Assembly (NCBI RefSeq): GCF_005217615.1
Contig: NZ_SZNK01000001.1
Span: 2,940,501 to 3,004,500, forward strand
DNA from: Brevibacillus antibioticus
GTDB lineage: Bacteria; Bacillota; Bacilli; Brevibacillales; Brevibacillaceae
Length of the DNA stretch: 64,000 nucleotides
Direction: 5' to 3'
Shown here: piece after piece, positions 18,801-27,782 of the stretch
Position numbering within the stretch: the stretch's first letter is position 1
Layout of the letters: each line of letters starts with the position of its first letter
Position numbers and translations under genes: made by a program
The notes under the pieces: model-generated
Databases searched by the model: none
Seen by the model: the letters and a program-made list of their open reading frames with translations, nothing else
What the model was told of the DNA's origin: nothing

Positions 18801-19796
18801 TTAAAAGGCTTGCTGGACCCAACGATGCAGGCGCATCAGGCGGTCCATATCTTTTTCAAAACGTTGGACAGCATAAAGCTCGCTCCACTCGCGGGGATGA
18901 TGGTAATAAATATCCAAGTCCCTCATGATCCTCTCCGGATAGGACAGAAACGAAGCCATCAGTTCAATTTCTTCCGTTTGCAGCGGAAATATCTCGGCGT
19001 AGCGATGGAATAGTTGAGAAGCCCCAACCTCATCCCCCGCCATTTGAAAATAAGTGCGATAAAACAGCGTCAAATCGCGTACTGGTGTATCAAAACTGGC
19101 ACGATCAAAATTAAGCAGCCGTCCTTTCCCCGATCGATCTGGCACAACATGCTCTGGATTCGGGTTACCATGGATCAACGATAGGCGAAAATGAGCATGT
19201 GTCTCATGACGTTCTTTCCAATCGGTCAATAAGTCTGTCGCTGTTTGGGCCATCTCCTCAATAAACTCCTTATTTGCCAAAAACACCAGATCAAAAGGGG
19301 AAGGGTATTTACGTTCCTGCGCAACAGTTGCCGCCTTATTCATTTGGTCTTGCCAAGATTGCCAACGATTAAGCAAAGAGTCGACAAGTGGCTCTACCTG
19401 TCTCGGATCATCGTAGCGATAGTTTTGTGTCAAATGATGAAGTTCTGCCAAACGCTCCAAGGCAGGGGGCGCCCAAGACAATGGTTGCTCGGCCCATTCC
19501 TCACTTCCTGGCTGCCAGGGGGTTACGTAAAAGACAGTGCTACCCTGTTCAACAAAAGGATCGTCGTATTTCGTGTACGTAAAAGGAACGGCCCCATCCC
19601 ATCCGCGGTGCTGCAATTGACGCAGCATATCGCTGACGAAAACAAGACGTTGAGCGGGTATTTGCGCTCGTTTGCATACGAAAGAGCCGTAGGGAGTCGT
19701 CGCCTTAAATACATTTGGCTCCTTTAAAACGTCAATGCTCTGGGCATACATGTCATACTCTTTGAACAAAGGAGCAATGTCATCATACCGACTCAT
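18801..19796 (-). CDS. ysxE: CotS/YsxE-family spore coat protein (aminoglycoside phosphotransferase fold)
   Basis: 331-residue kinase-fold protein of the CotS family. Recognisable parts are the SLIHGNPNPEHVV segment (catalytic-loop position, with His and Asn retained) and LLNFDRASFDTPVRDLTLFYRTY, where FD takes the metal-binding DFD place. Family members are spore coat components of unknown activity. In B. subtilis ysxE lies between spoVID and valS, as here apart from the inserted partner-switching genes. I choose the ATG at 19796, with GGAGGGAGGGAG upstream; it overlaps the preceding gene by 14 bases. The longer frame to 19913 lies within that gene. Confidence 0.85.
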   Translation of the reverse strand: MSRYDDIAPLFKEYDMYAQSIDVLKEPNVFKATTPYGSFVCKRAQIPAQRLVFVSDMLRQLQHRGWDGAVPFTYTKYDDPFVEQGSTVFYVTPWQPGSEEWAEQPLSWAPPALERLAELHHLTQNYRYDDPRQVEPLVDSLLNRWQSWQDQMNKAATVAQERKYPSPFDLVFLANKEFIEEMAQTATDLLTDWKERHETHAHFRLSLIHGNPNPEHVVPDRSGKGRLLNFDRASFDTPVRDLTLFYRTYFQMAGDEVGASQLFHRYAEIFPLQTEEIELMASFLSYPERIMRDLDIYYHHPREWSELYAVQRFEKDMDRLMRLHRWVQQAF

Positions 19797-20781
19797 AGAC
19801 TCCCTCCCTCCTCGAACGCTCGGCCCGCTCTGCAATATGCCGAAGCAGCAAGTCGACAGATTGTTGGCTCTGCAAAGCGTGCTCAATACCAGCGATCGAC
19901 GCTTCTTTGTCAAGCGATACGCGCTTCACATACGATTCGATACTCCTGTACACTTCACGAGGACGAGCCATAAAGGCGAGTATCAACGAATAGTTTCCGT
20001 AGGTGAGTGGCTTGATTTCTTCATAGCCGTCAAAAAAAGCGTCAATCTGCTTCAGATCCTTGTGGGTTAAAAAGTGATCGCGCAAAAAGGTGGCAACGTC
20101 GCGTTGCTGGACTGAAATTACTGGCCTGAAAAAACCTCTCAAGTACAGCTTCCCGTTTACCATTCCCCAGTTGTCACGCAAAAGGTCCCGATGGGATACA
20201 GCAACCGCCTCCGGAGTAATTCGCTCATGGGCAAGCATCGCAGCGGAACGGTCCATTCTTTGCAGCATAGGGGTCATGAGTTCCGATACCCAACGATTTT
20301 CCTTAGAATCCCGTCCAGATTTGGCTCGAAATGATTCGACCAGCTCTTTGGCACGTCTTCCTTTTTCTTCGACGTGCAGCTTTTCTTGCTTGAGTAAATC
20401 ACTTCCGGACAGTAAAGGACTTTCCTGCTGAGAATGATGCATCATCGCGACCACGCGTCCGCATTGCCTCGCAATGTCTTGGCCGGGCTGATAGTCTTCG
20501 AATTGACGGTGGTGGTCGGTCATGGTAACGCCGCGTTTGCCCAAAATCAAAAATGGCTTGGTGTCTCTCGTCCGAATAAACCGCTCTACTTCTCGAAACC
20601 CCTGACGAGCCAGTCGTTCGCGCCAGGCAAACGACCAGCGCATCACATCTACACGCGGCCAAACGTGGAGTTCTTTGGGGCCCCGGTTTGTCTCCAGTAA
20701 ATAGCAATCATCAAGGGGCGTAATTCGGATTACGCGCGCACGATATTGCTGGCAAACCTCGGAGAGATCAATTTTATCCAC
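19783..20781 (-). CDS. Second CotS-like spore coat kinase-fold protein
   Basis: 332 residues with a CotS/aminoglycoside-phosphotransferase-like layout. The catalytic-loop motif VSHRDLLRDNWGM (His, Asp, Asn) resembles a functional kinase loop, but the DFD motif is replaced by a GFFRPVISVQQRDVATFLRD segment. It starts with GTG and follows spoVID by 14 bp, overlapping ysxE by 14 bases, so all three are coupled. B. subtilis has only one such gene here; this extra copy is divergent from its neighbour. Role in the spore coat is inferred from context. Confidence 0.75.
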   Translation of the reverse strand: MDKIDLSEVCQQYRARVIRITPLDDCYLLETNRGPKELHVWPRVDVMRWSFAWRERLARQGFREVERFIRTRDTKPFLILGKRGVTMTDHHRQFEDYQPGQDIARQCGRVVAMMHHSQQESPLLSGSDLLKQEKLHVEEKGRRAKELVESFRAKSGRDSKENRWVSELMTPMLQRMDRSAAMLAHERITPEAVAVSHRDLLRDNWGMVNGKLYLRGFFRPVISVQQRDVATFLRDHFLTHKDLKQIDAFFDGYEEIKPLTYGNYSLILAFMARPREVYRSIESYVKRVSLDKEASIAGIEHALQSQQSVDLLLRHIAERAERSRREGVYESV

Positions 20782-20795
20782 GGTCCCCCACTCCT

Positions 20796-22316
20796 CTATT
20801 GTGGGATGTACAAAATCTGCCCTGCTACGAGCTGCTCGGAAGCTAATCGGTTTACTTCCACGATTTTGGAAACAGGTAAGGAGTATCGCTGTGCAATATT
20901 CTCCAACGTCTCATCTCGCTGAATAATGCACATTTTCAGCTGACTGGAACGCTCTTCTTTCCTCCGAACAAACGATGTGAGATTTTGCATGGCCTCCACC
21001 GTAGAAGGGCTGGAATTCGCCGCAGAGCCATGTCGTGAAGAGCTAGATGAAGATTCCGCCTCCTGCGCCATCGCTTCCTGTTTGGCACGACTCGCTTGTG
21101 AGAAGATGGAAGTAATGTTCACGCTACTTCTTTCTTCGTGGGAGGGTTTCCCTGAAATCGCCACTCGTACTTCTACATCTTCGGCAGCAGCCTCTGGTTG
21201 TGCAACGACTGGTTCTGCTTCTTGCTCAGGTTCTGACTCGGATACAACACTGGCTTCCACCGCTTCTTGCACCGATTCTTGCACTGCTTCTTGCTTCGCT
21301 TCTTGCACTACTTCCTGCGACTCTGCTTCGACTGACGAGCCAGTAGGTTCATTGGAAACTTGCTGGTATGCGATTGCCTGTTGCTCGTGTATAGCCAGTA
21401 CAGGCTCCTCATGTCCTTGTTCTTTTTCGGCGATTTCTCTCATCTGCTCTTGCTCATCTGCCAATACTGACTCCTCCGAATAGGCGACAGAAGAATCGTA
21501 CGAAACAGATTGTTGGGAATCGAAGTCATACGAAATAGGAGCAGTGTCCCAGGACTCTGGAGGATTGGACTGTGCCGCTTCCAACACATCCCCATATTGC
21601 TCGTAGTATTCTTCGTCATCGGATTGAGCAATTGCCGGAGTATCGAACATGGAAGGGGATTCAGTTGATTCATAGGATGCTGGCAATGCCTGCCGCTCCA
21701 ATTCCTCCTCCAGTGCACTCAGCTTTTGATCAATATCATCGAGAGACGTCTGTTCCGAATATTCTTGCCCATCATCCCTTGCAGCGAAGGTGTATTCCCA
21801 AGCTCCTTCGCTTGGACTAGCAGCCTGCGTTTCAGTCTGCTCCGCTTTTTCAGCTCTATCCCCCAGGACTATCCCCAAAATCTTCAGATCGGCATCGATC
21901 AGCATTTGATGTGGTGATTCCAGTTTGTAGTCAAAACTGTCCACAATTGCGTAGATGTCTCCGATCTCGGTAATCCGATCCAATGGAATGGTGATGTTTA
22001 ACGGAATGCGATGACCGATCTGTTCCTCCCAGCCGTAAAAGGCTTGATCCGATGCTTCCTGGCGAAAGGGAGTAAAAGTCATGGCCTCAACCAGCGATTC
22101 TCCTTCACCGCCTGTCGCTTCTGCGGCTTCCCTGATTGGCTCGTACTTCCCTACTAATTGCAAGCAACCCGTGATCGAGATGTAGGAGTCATTTTCCAAC
22201 ACCTCCACATCTGGAACCAATTCCAGCTCTTGCAATTCACCTATTCCAGCTCTATCGGATGAGAGGAAAATGGTCTCCTTGATGGCAAAAGAGAGTTGCC
22301 CATCCTGTAATGCCAT
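20796..22316 (-). CDS. spoVID: SpoVID-like spore coat morphogenetic protein with LysM domain
   Basis: 506 residues. The N-terminal region (about 1-150; ALQDGQLSFAIKETIFLSS) matches the SpoVID core, which drives coat encasement of the forespore. A long acidic, Glu/Gln/Ser-rich low-complexity middle (about 160-420) follows, then a C-terminal LysM domain (about 460-506, ending AGQILYIPQ). The ATG at 22316 has GGAGGA upstream. In B. subtilis SpoVID encases SafA-dependent coat layers. The middle region is unusually repetitive (EAVQE-type repeats). Confidence 0.88.
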   Translation of the reverse strand: MALQDGQLSFAIKETIFLSSDRAGIGELQELELVPDVEVLENDSYISITGCLQLVGKYEPIREAAEATGGEGESLVEAMTFTPFRQEASDQAFYGWEEQIGHRIPLNITIPLDRITEIGDIYAIVDSFDYKLESPHQMLIDADLKILGIVLGDRAEKAEQTETQAASPSEGAWEYTFAARDDGQEYSEQTSLDDIDQKLSALEEELERQALPASYESTESPSMFDTPAIAQSDDEEYYEQYGDVLEAAQSNPPESWDTAPISYDFDSQQSVSYDSSVAYSEESVLADEQEQMREIAEKEQGHEEPVLAIHEQQAIAYQQVSNEPTGSSVEAESQEVVQEAKQEAVQESVQEAVEASVVSESEPEQEAEPVVAQPEAAAEDVEVRVAISGKPSHEERSSVNITSIFSQASRAKQEAMAQEAESSSSSSRHGSAANSSPSTVEAMQNLTSFVRRKEERSSQLKMCIIQRDETLENIAQRYSLPVSKIVEVNRLASEQLVAGQILYIPQ

Positions 22317-22387
22317 TCGTGCTCCTCCTTTCAAGTGCAGGACATTTCCCTATACTATATGGACAGGACGAGCCGTTTAGCACCGAA

Positions 22388-22424
22388 AAAAAAGGAAAAA
22401 CCGGGGTTACCTATCTCCCCGGTT
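22388..22424 (-). terminator. Intrinsic terminator of the hemE-hemH-hemY operon
   Basis: Minus-strand stem AACCGGGG/CCCCGGTT with loop, then TTTTTCC and a further T-run. The 5' arm lies inside the last hemY codons, so the terminator overlaps the gene end. Confidence 0.88.
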
Positions 22425-23820
22425 TAACAGACGCAATCCATTCTGCTATTGCTTTTTTCCCCTGATCAATACAATCTGGCACACCTACGCCACTGTACGA
22501 CGCACCTGCCACAAAAACACCAGGGAGTTTTTCTTTTAATTGATTGTTCACATCCTGCACCCAAGCCTGATGTCCGACCACATACGGAATGGCATTTTGC
22601 AAGCGTGATACGTTATAAAAATCCGGCTCTGCTCGAATTGTCATGATCTTGCGCAGATCGCGGAGGACAACCTCCAAAATTTCCTCATCCGTCTGCTCCA
22701 TGAAGGATTGCTCTCCTGCTCTCCCTATGAAGCTACGCAGCAAGGCTTTGTTTTTCGGCGTGGTATGGGGCCATTTGCGATGCGCCCACGTACACGCGGT
22801 AATTTTTGCTCCGGAGTTTCGCGGTACAATAAATCCTGTCCCTTCCATCCCTAAATCAATCGCTGACTCTGGAAATGCCATCGCGATGGTTGCAACCATA
22901 TGCGGCTTCGCTTGTGGCAGGGTAGGAACTTGTACATAAGGACGGAACAGCGGTTCTGCGACAGCATGTGGCACGGTAAACAGTACCGTATCCGTCTCAA
23001 TCGTTTCTCCATTTTTCAATACCAAGGTGTACTTCCCGTCTGGCCGTTTCACCAGTTCTTTGACACCGGTATTCTTCGAGATGACTTCTTCAGGCAGACG
23101 CTTTTCGATTGCCTCTACTAAGGACTGCAAGCCGTTCTTCAACGTCAGGAAGATGCCTTTTGGCTTTTCCTGCGTTTTTACTTGCGGGCGAGAATGCTTC
23201 ATCGCTACGATCAAGCTGCGATGCTGCTCCTCCATTTTGGCGAATTGAGGAAAACTCGCAAGCAAGCTGAGCTTGTCGAGATCCCCGGAGTAGACACCGG
23301 ACAATAAAGGCGCTATGAGATTATCAATAACTTCATTACCTAGCCTACGCCGGAAAAAGTCACCCACGGAGATATCGCCGTCTCCTTTTGATGCAGGAAG
23401 AACGAGATCCAAAGCTGCCCGAAGCTTGCCCGGCCAAGAAATGAGATCGGTCGTGACAAAAGGCATGAGCTTCGTCGGTACTCCCATGACCGCTCCTTCT
23501 GGTATAGCCTTCAGGCGATCCTGATGCCAAATATAAGCTTGGCCTGTGCTGTTGCGAACGAGATCATCCGCAAGCCCCAATTCCACTGCCAGGTCAGCCG
23601 CACTTGTTTTCCGCTCGAGAAACGAATCGGGACCTTGCTCAATCACAAAACCTTCGTGACGCCATGTCTTGATTTTCCCACCAAGTCGTCCCTGCTCTTC
23701 AATCAGTTGAAAACGGATGGGCAAGCCTTTTGCTTCGATTTCCTTTTGTAAGTAAAAAGCAGCGGACAACCCTGTGATACCGCCGCCTATAATCGTAATA
23801 TGATAGGTATTATCGCTCAT
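22411..23820 (-). CDS. hemY: HemY/HemG-type (copro)protoporphyrinogen III oxidase
   Basis: FAD-dependent oxidase of 469 residues. The dinucleotide motif IIGGGITGLSAA (about 10-21) starts the protein, followed by LGGKIKTWRHEGFVIEQGPDSF, which is characteristic of the family. The C-terminus has the FAD-binding VFVAGASYSGVGVPDCI segment. In Gram-positive bacteria this enzyme oxidises coproporphyrinogen III to coproporphyrin III, feeding ferrochelatase encoded just upstream. It is last in the hemE-hemH-hemY operon, 12 bp after hemH. The coproporphyrin route is inferred from phylum, since hemQ is not visible here. Confidence 0.94.
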   Translation of the reverse strand: MSDNTYHITIIGGGITGLSAAFYLQKEIEAKGLPIRFQLIEEQGRLGGKIKTWRHEGFVIEQGPDSFLERKTSAADLAVELGLADDLVRNSTGQAYIWHQDRLKAIPEGAVMGVPTKLMPFVTTDLISWPGKLRAALDLVLPASKGDGDISVGDFFRRRLGNEVIDNLIAPLLSGVYSGDLDKLSLLASFPQFAKMEEQHRSLIVAMKHSRPQVKTQEKPKGIFLTLKNGLQSLVEAIEKRLPEEVISKNTGVKELVKRPDGKYTLVLKNGETIETDTVLFTVPHAVAEPLFRPYVQVPTLPQAKPHMVATIAMAFPESAIDLGMEGTGFIVPRNSGAKITACTWAHRKWPHTTPKNKALLRSFIGRAGEQSFMEQTDEEILEVVLRDLRKIMTIRAEPDFYNVSRLQNAIPYVVGHQAWVQDVNNQLKEKLPGVFVAGASYSGVGVPDCIDQGKKAIAEWIASVKPGR

Positions 23821-23832
23821 ATGATCGATCCC

Positions 23833-24765
23833 CTAATTCGCCAGCTTCTTTCCGACTGCATCAGCCAGACAGGAAATGAACGCAGGTCTGGCGTTAGGCA
23901 TCGCTGGACGATAATAATGTACCCCTAGCTCATCTGTAACCGCTTTGCATTCCACATCATTATCAAACAGAACTTCCAAATGCTCCGCAACAAATCCGAC
24001 CGGACAGTAAACAAATGCTTGGTAGCCTTTTGCTTCGTACAGCTCTCTGGTCAAATCCTGTACATCAGGCCCCAACCACGGATCAGGTGTATTTCCGGCG
24101 CTTTGCCATCCGATTGCATATGTAGTGACCCCTGCTTGCTCGGCAATGAGCTTTGCTGTCTCTTCCAGTTGCATCGGGTATGGATCACCTGACTTCAAGA
24201 TTTTTTCTGGCAGGCTGTGAGCGGAGAAAATCACGACTGCTTGTCCACGCTCTTCATCCGTCATCGTGGCAAATGTCGTTTGAATAGCATCAGCCCAATA
24301 TCCGATGAAGCCTGGTTCCAAATACCAGCTCTCAATGCTGTGAATGACAGGTCCGCCAATGGCTGCGGAATGCTCTTGTGCCCGTCCATTGTATTCTTTG
24401 ACGCTGTAGCTGGAATAATGAGGCGCCAGAACAAGACTGATCGCTTCCGTAATCCCATCTCGTTTCATTTGCTCTATTGCGTCTTCGACAAACGGAGCGA
24501 TATGCTTCAAACCAAGATACCCTACAAATTCACGGTCTGGGTAGCGTTTGTTCATTTCCTGCTCGAGAGCGCGCACCTGTTCATCCGTAATGTCTGCAAA
24601 TCGATTCAATCCATCTACAGCCTCGTAACGCGCCATCAGATCATCGAGCAGTTCTTGTGGTGGCTTACGACCACGACGAATGTGCGTATAGTAGGGTTCA
24701 ATCTGTTCAGGACTACGTGGCGTTCCATACGCCATTAACAAGAGTCCGATCTTTTGCTTTGACAT
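23833..24765 (-). CDS. hemH: Ferrochelatase (coproporphyrin ferrochelatase)
   Basis: 310 residues, cytosolic, inserts Fe2+ into the porphyrin. The catalytic His lies in [10 protein letters not shown] (His183) and the acidic partner in [40 protein letters not shown] at the start is the substrate-binding signature of the Gram-positive class. The C-terminal extension with an iron-sulfur cluster is absent, as in most bacilli. It lies 17 bp after hemE in the same operon. Confidence 0.95.
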   Translation of the reverse strand: MSKQKIGLLLMAYGTPRSPEQIEPYYTHIRRGRKPPQELLDDLMARYEAVDGLNRFADITDEQVRALEQEMNKRYPDREFVGYLGLKHIAPFVEDAIEQMKRDGITEAISLVLAPHYSSYSVKEYNGRAQEHSAAIGGPVIHSIESWYLEPGFIGYWADAIQTTFATMTDEERGQAVVIFSAHSLPEKILKSGDPYPMQLEETAKLIAEQAGVTTYAIGWQSAGNTPDPWLGPDVQDLTRELYEAKGYQAFVYCPVGFVAEHLEVLFDNDVECKAVTDELGVHYYRPAMPNARPAFISCLADAVGKKLAN

Positions 24766-24782
24766 GTAAGCGCTCCTCCTGA

Positions 24783-25820
24783 TTAGACGTCCCTTTTGTA
24801 ACTATGGATGAACTTCGTCAGTTGTTGCAGCGTTTCTACTTTGGCATCAGGGAATACGCCGTGTCCCAAATTGAAAATGAAGCCCGGCTGTTTTGTGCCT
24901 TCATCCAAAATTTCCTTCGCCTTCGCTTCGAGCTTGTCCCAAGGAGCCAATAGCAGCGTTGGGTCCAAATTGCCTTGCAGCCTCTTCGTCACACCCATTT
25001 CACGAGCAGTCGTAATCGAAGTACGCCAGTCTAGACCAACCACATCAACAGGCAAGCGGTTCCAATCCATCAAAAGATGACCAGCGCCGATACCAAAATA
25101 GATCGTTGGCACGCCAGTATCTTTTAGCGCGTTGAAGATACGCGTCATGACGGGTGTAATGTACTCGCGGTAATCTTCGTCATTCAATGCACCGACCCAC
25201 GAATCAAATACTTGCACAGCTTGTGCACCTGCTTTAATTTGCGCTTTGAGGTAGGTGATAGTCATATCGCCCAGTTTTTCCATCAGCGCCTGCCAAGCAG
25301 CTGGCTCGGTATACATGAATGCTTTTGTCTTATGATAGTGCTTGGAAGGGCCGCCTTCGATCAAATAGCTGGCCAGTGTAAATGGTGCACCTGAGAAGCC
25401 GATCAATGGAACAGATAATTGCTGACGCAAAATTTTAATGGACTCAAGAATGTATGGCACATGTGTTTCCGGATCGAGCTCAAGCAAACGCTCAACATCC
25501 TTCAAGGATTCGATTGGGTTTGCGATTACAGGACCAATACCCGATTCGATATTCACATCCACGCCAATCGGTTTTAGTGGCGTCATGATGTCTGCAAACA
25601 AGATTGCAGCGTCAACACCCAGTTGCTCAACGGGCAGACGCGTCACTTCCGCGCAAACTTCCGGTATGTAGTTCATTTCAAAAAAGCTATGCTTCGCGCG
25701 GATGGCGCGGTATTCTGGCTGATAACGCCCTGCCTGACGCATGTACCAAACCGGGACATGCTCTGTCGCTTCACCGCGACATGCTTTCAAAAACGTATCG
25801 TTAAAAGTTTTTGCGGTCAT
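24783..25820 (-). CDS. hemE: Uroporphyrinogen decarboxylase
   Basis: 345-residue TIM-barrel enzyme converting uroporphyrinogen III to coproporphyrinogen III. The active-site loop [17 protein letters not shown] is complete, ending in the arginine pair that binds substrate. The Asp in FADIMTPL and the [14 protein letters not shown] segment near the C-terminus match the family. AGCGAGG precedes the ATG at 25820. First gene of hemE-hemH-hemY; no promoter boxes are obvious in the 138 bp upstream. Confidence 0.96.
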   Translation of the reverse strand: MTAKTFNDTFLKACRGEATEHVPVWYMRQAGRYQPEYRAIRAKHSFFEMNYIPEVCAEVTRLPVEQLGVDAAILFADIMTPLKPIGVDVNIESGIGPVIANPIESLKDVERLLELDPETHVPYILESIKILRQQLSVPLIGFSGAPFTLASYLIEGGPSKHYHKTKAFMYTEPAAWQALMEKLGDMTITYLKAQIKAGAQAVQVFDSWVGALNDEDYREYITPVMTRIFNALKDTGVPTIYFGIGAGHLLMDWNRLPVDVVGLDWRTSITTAREMGVTKRLQGNLDPTLLLAPWDKLEAKAKEILDEGTKQPGFIFNLGHGVFPDAKVETLQQLTKFIHSYKRDV

Positions 25821-25958
25821 GAATAAACCTCGCTTTGCACAATTATGTTTCCTTCAATATGATACCATTCGTCATTCGACAAGTAATGTCTCTTTTGTGT
25901 CAAAATCTTTTCGTTTCTCCCGTTTCCAATCCTATCCATCATTGTTTCCAAACTTCTC

Positions 25959-26807
25959 CTATTGAATGCGAACGTCCCCAGTAGAACTTCGCACAGTCAT
26001 TTTGGGTCCACCTGATCCTATCGATGCCTTCACTTTGTAGTCCTCGTCCTTTTCATAAGTAAGGTTCGACCAGGTGGTTTCGATGGAACCTGTATCTGTC
26101 GTTACCTCCAGTTGTGCTACAGCAGGCTCCTTTGCTACCGTCACCCGAATATCTCCCGTGTCCGTTCGAATCGAAACATCATGGGTCAGCTCTGGCAATG
26201 TCAGTTTATCAATCTCGCCTGTAGAGCTTTCAATTGAAACGGCCGAGCGAACATTTTCCAGACTGATATCTCCTGTAACTGTCTGGACGTCAAGCGCTTC
26301 TCCTTCATAGCCCAACACGTCCACATCTCCATTGCTGCTGGATATTTTCGTGTTCTTTGCCCGCAGCATCCCGCTCTTGATATCCCCTGTCATCGTTTCA
26401 AGCTTGACGTTCTCATACATTTTTTCTGGCAGGAAGAGCTCCAGCTTTACCCTCCCGTTTCGAGGATAAAACATATTGACATGAGGGAGTTCACGCAGTT
26501 CTACGAGTAGCGTACCATCTGGGGAGACTACACTCCGAAACTCCAGTCGCTCCTGCTGTTGTTCGGATACTTCCCCTACCATCCGTACGCTCGCTTTTGG
26601 TTGCTTGCTTGCCATGATTTCCACATCAGCTGTTCCCGTCAGTACCTCAATCACTTTTACCTCTTGTTCGATCACGCGCTCTTCATTGACTTGTTTTAAC
26701 GAAAAGGAGAAATTTTCTTGCTTCGTAAAGAGCCAGATGATTCCACATACACCGATGATAAATAAAAGAAGACTTATGCCAAATAGTCTTTTCCCTAAAT
26801 TTCGCAT
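25959..26807 (-). CDS. DUF4097-type beta-repeat membrane protein (LiaG-like)
   Basis: 282 residues with one N-terminal membrane helix (about 7-27). The rest is built of repeating short beta segments such as GDVDVLGY, TVTGDISLENV, SSTGEIDKL and TDTGDIRV, typical of the DUF4097 right-handed beta fold. Family members accompany cell-envelope stress regulators such as LiaFSR or PadR/HAAS modules. Here it is the third gene in a PadR-HAAS-DUF4097 unit, with one base between it and the HAAS gene. Function unknown; probably extracytoplasmic. Confidence 0.82.
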   Translation of the reverse strand: MRNLGKRLFGISLLLFIIGVCGIIWLFTKQENFSFSLKQVNEERVIEQEVKVIEVLTGTADVEIMASKQPKASVRMVGEVSEQQQERLEFRSVVSPDGTLLVELRELPHVNMFYPRNGRVKLELFLPEKMYENVKLETMTGDIKSGMLRAKNTKISSSNGDVDVLGYEGEALDVQTVTGDISLENVRSAVSIESSTGEIDKLTLPELTHDVSIRTDTGDIRVTVAKEPAVAQLEVTTDTGSIETTWSNLTYEKDEDYKVKASIGSGGPKMTVRSSTGDVRIQ

Positions 26808-26808
26808 C

Positions 26809-27360
26809 TCATTTCCCCCTGATCATCTTCACGTTGAACTGGAGATAGCGCAAGAACTGGCGATACAGCCATTTCGTCAGTCGCAGCAAGCCGATGGCAA
26901 ACATTCCTCCCAATCCTACGGAAACCATGCTGGAGAACAACAAGAAAAGTCTCTCTTGGGAAGGGGCAGGAATCCCGTAATCCAAGAATATTCCGACTGG
27001 CGCGACCAAAAGAGCCGCAGTCATTGCGTACAACCCCATTAGTATGCCGACCAGGCCTAAAAATGGCCCCAATACGAAGACGAGATTGAAAAATCCCAAG
27101 CTGATTGTCGCGACAATCGCTCGCGTCATATTCCCTACTGATGCGTTGGACTGTGCTTGATCAATTCGGTAGCCAGCCAAAAGCTCGCGTGCCACTAGCT
27201 TCGGACTCCCCAATCCTTCTGCAATTTCATACTCCGTCTTCCCTTGTTTCATTCCCAAGAGAAAATGCTCTGTATAATCGGCAAGGATGTCTAAGCGCTC
27301 TTTATCAGGCAAAGCGCTAAGCAAAGCATTTAACTCATCCATAAACTCACGCCTTGTCAT
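26809..27360 (-). CDS. HAAS (DUF1700) domain membrane protein
   Basis: 183 residues. The N-terminal 70 residues are the HAAS motif (RREFMDELNALLSALP and EIAEGLGSPKLVAREL), which folds as a helical signalling module. Three or four membrane helices follow (about 75-180). HAAS proteins are typically paired with PadR regulators, as here: the start overlaps the PadR gene by 14 bases. Likely part of an envelope-stress or membrane-homeostasis unit; ligand unknown. Confidence 0.85.
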   Translation of the reverse strand: MTRREFMDELNALLSALPDKERLDILADYTEHFLLGMKQGKTEYEIAEGLGSPKLVARELLAGYRIDQAQSNASVGNMTRAIVATISLGFFNLVFVLGPFLGLVGILMGLYAMTAALLVAPVGIFLDYGIPAPSQERLFLLFSSMVSVGLGGMFAIGLLRLTKWLYRQFLRYLQFNVKMIRGK

Positions 27361-27676
27361 ATCCGAGTCCCTCCTCTATGATCTCATTTACCCCGCGGTT
27401 AAATATTCGCCACTCCAAGACGAGGTCATTCATGTATTGACGACCGCGATTTGTCAGCTGGTAATATTTCCGTGGGGGTCCCTCTTGTGATTCCGCCAAA
27501 TAGGTCGTAAAAAATCCTTCCTGGGTCAAACGGCGAAGCAAGGGGTAGACCGTTCCTTCAGAGATATGAAATTTTTCTGAGATGCTTGCAACCAGTTCGT
27601 AGCCGTATCTGTCCTGCTTAGCTGTCAAGACGAGAACACACAGCTCCAGAACCCCCTTTTTAAACTGTACATTCAT
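27347..27676 (-). CDS. PadR-family transcriptional regulator
   Basis: 109 residues, the short PadR-s2 type. The winged helix runs from MNVQFKKGVLELCVLVLTAK to the KYYQLTNRGR wing, with HISEGTVYPLLRRLTQEGF as recognition helix. A short C-terminal dimer helix follows. First gene of the PadR-HAAS-DUF4097 unit and probably self-regulating. I use the ATG at 27676, with GGTGAT upstream; an in-frame GTG at 27685 is also possible. Confidence 0.88.
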   Translation of the reverse strand: MNVQFKKGVLELCVLVLTAKQDRYGYELVASISEKFHISEGTVYPLLRRLTQEGFFTTYLAESQEGPPRKYYQLTNRGRQYMNDLVLEWRIFNRGVNEIIEEGLGYDKA

Positions 27677-27735
27677 CAACATCACCCATGTAAAAGCTTA
27701 CCAAATAGCTACTATACATTGCAAGGTACTTCATT

Positions 27736-27773
27736 ATAAAAGACGGACAGGAAGGTTTTCCTCCCCCCTGTCC
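27736..27773 (-). terminator. Intrinsic terminator of the 5'-nucleotidase gene
   Basis: Minus-strand stem GGACAGG/CCTGTCC enlarged by a G-rich/C-rich inner helix with an AAAA loop, then GTCTTTTAT. It lies about 10 bases after the gene stop. Confidence 0.82.
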
Positions 27774-27782
27774 AGTCAAACC

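Noticed and set aside
22317-22380. Possible SigE-type promoter (CATATAGTATA) before spoVID
   Set aside because: The -10-like part is suggestive, but I see no matching -35 element, so I do not call it.
27690-27730. Possible PadR operator near the PadR gene
   Set aside because: Only an imperfect palindrome (AGTACCTTGCAATGTATAGT) is visible, and no ATGT-N8-ACAT pattern.
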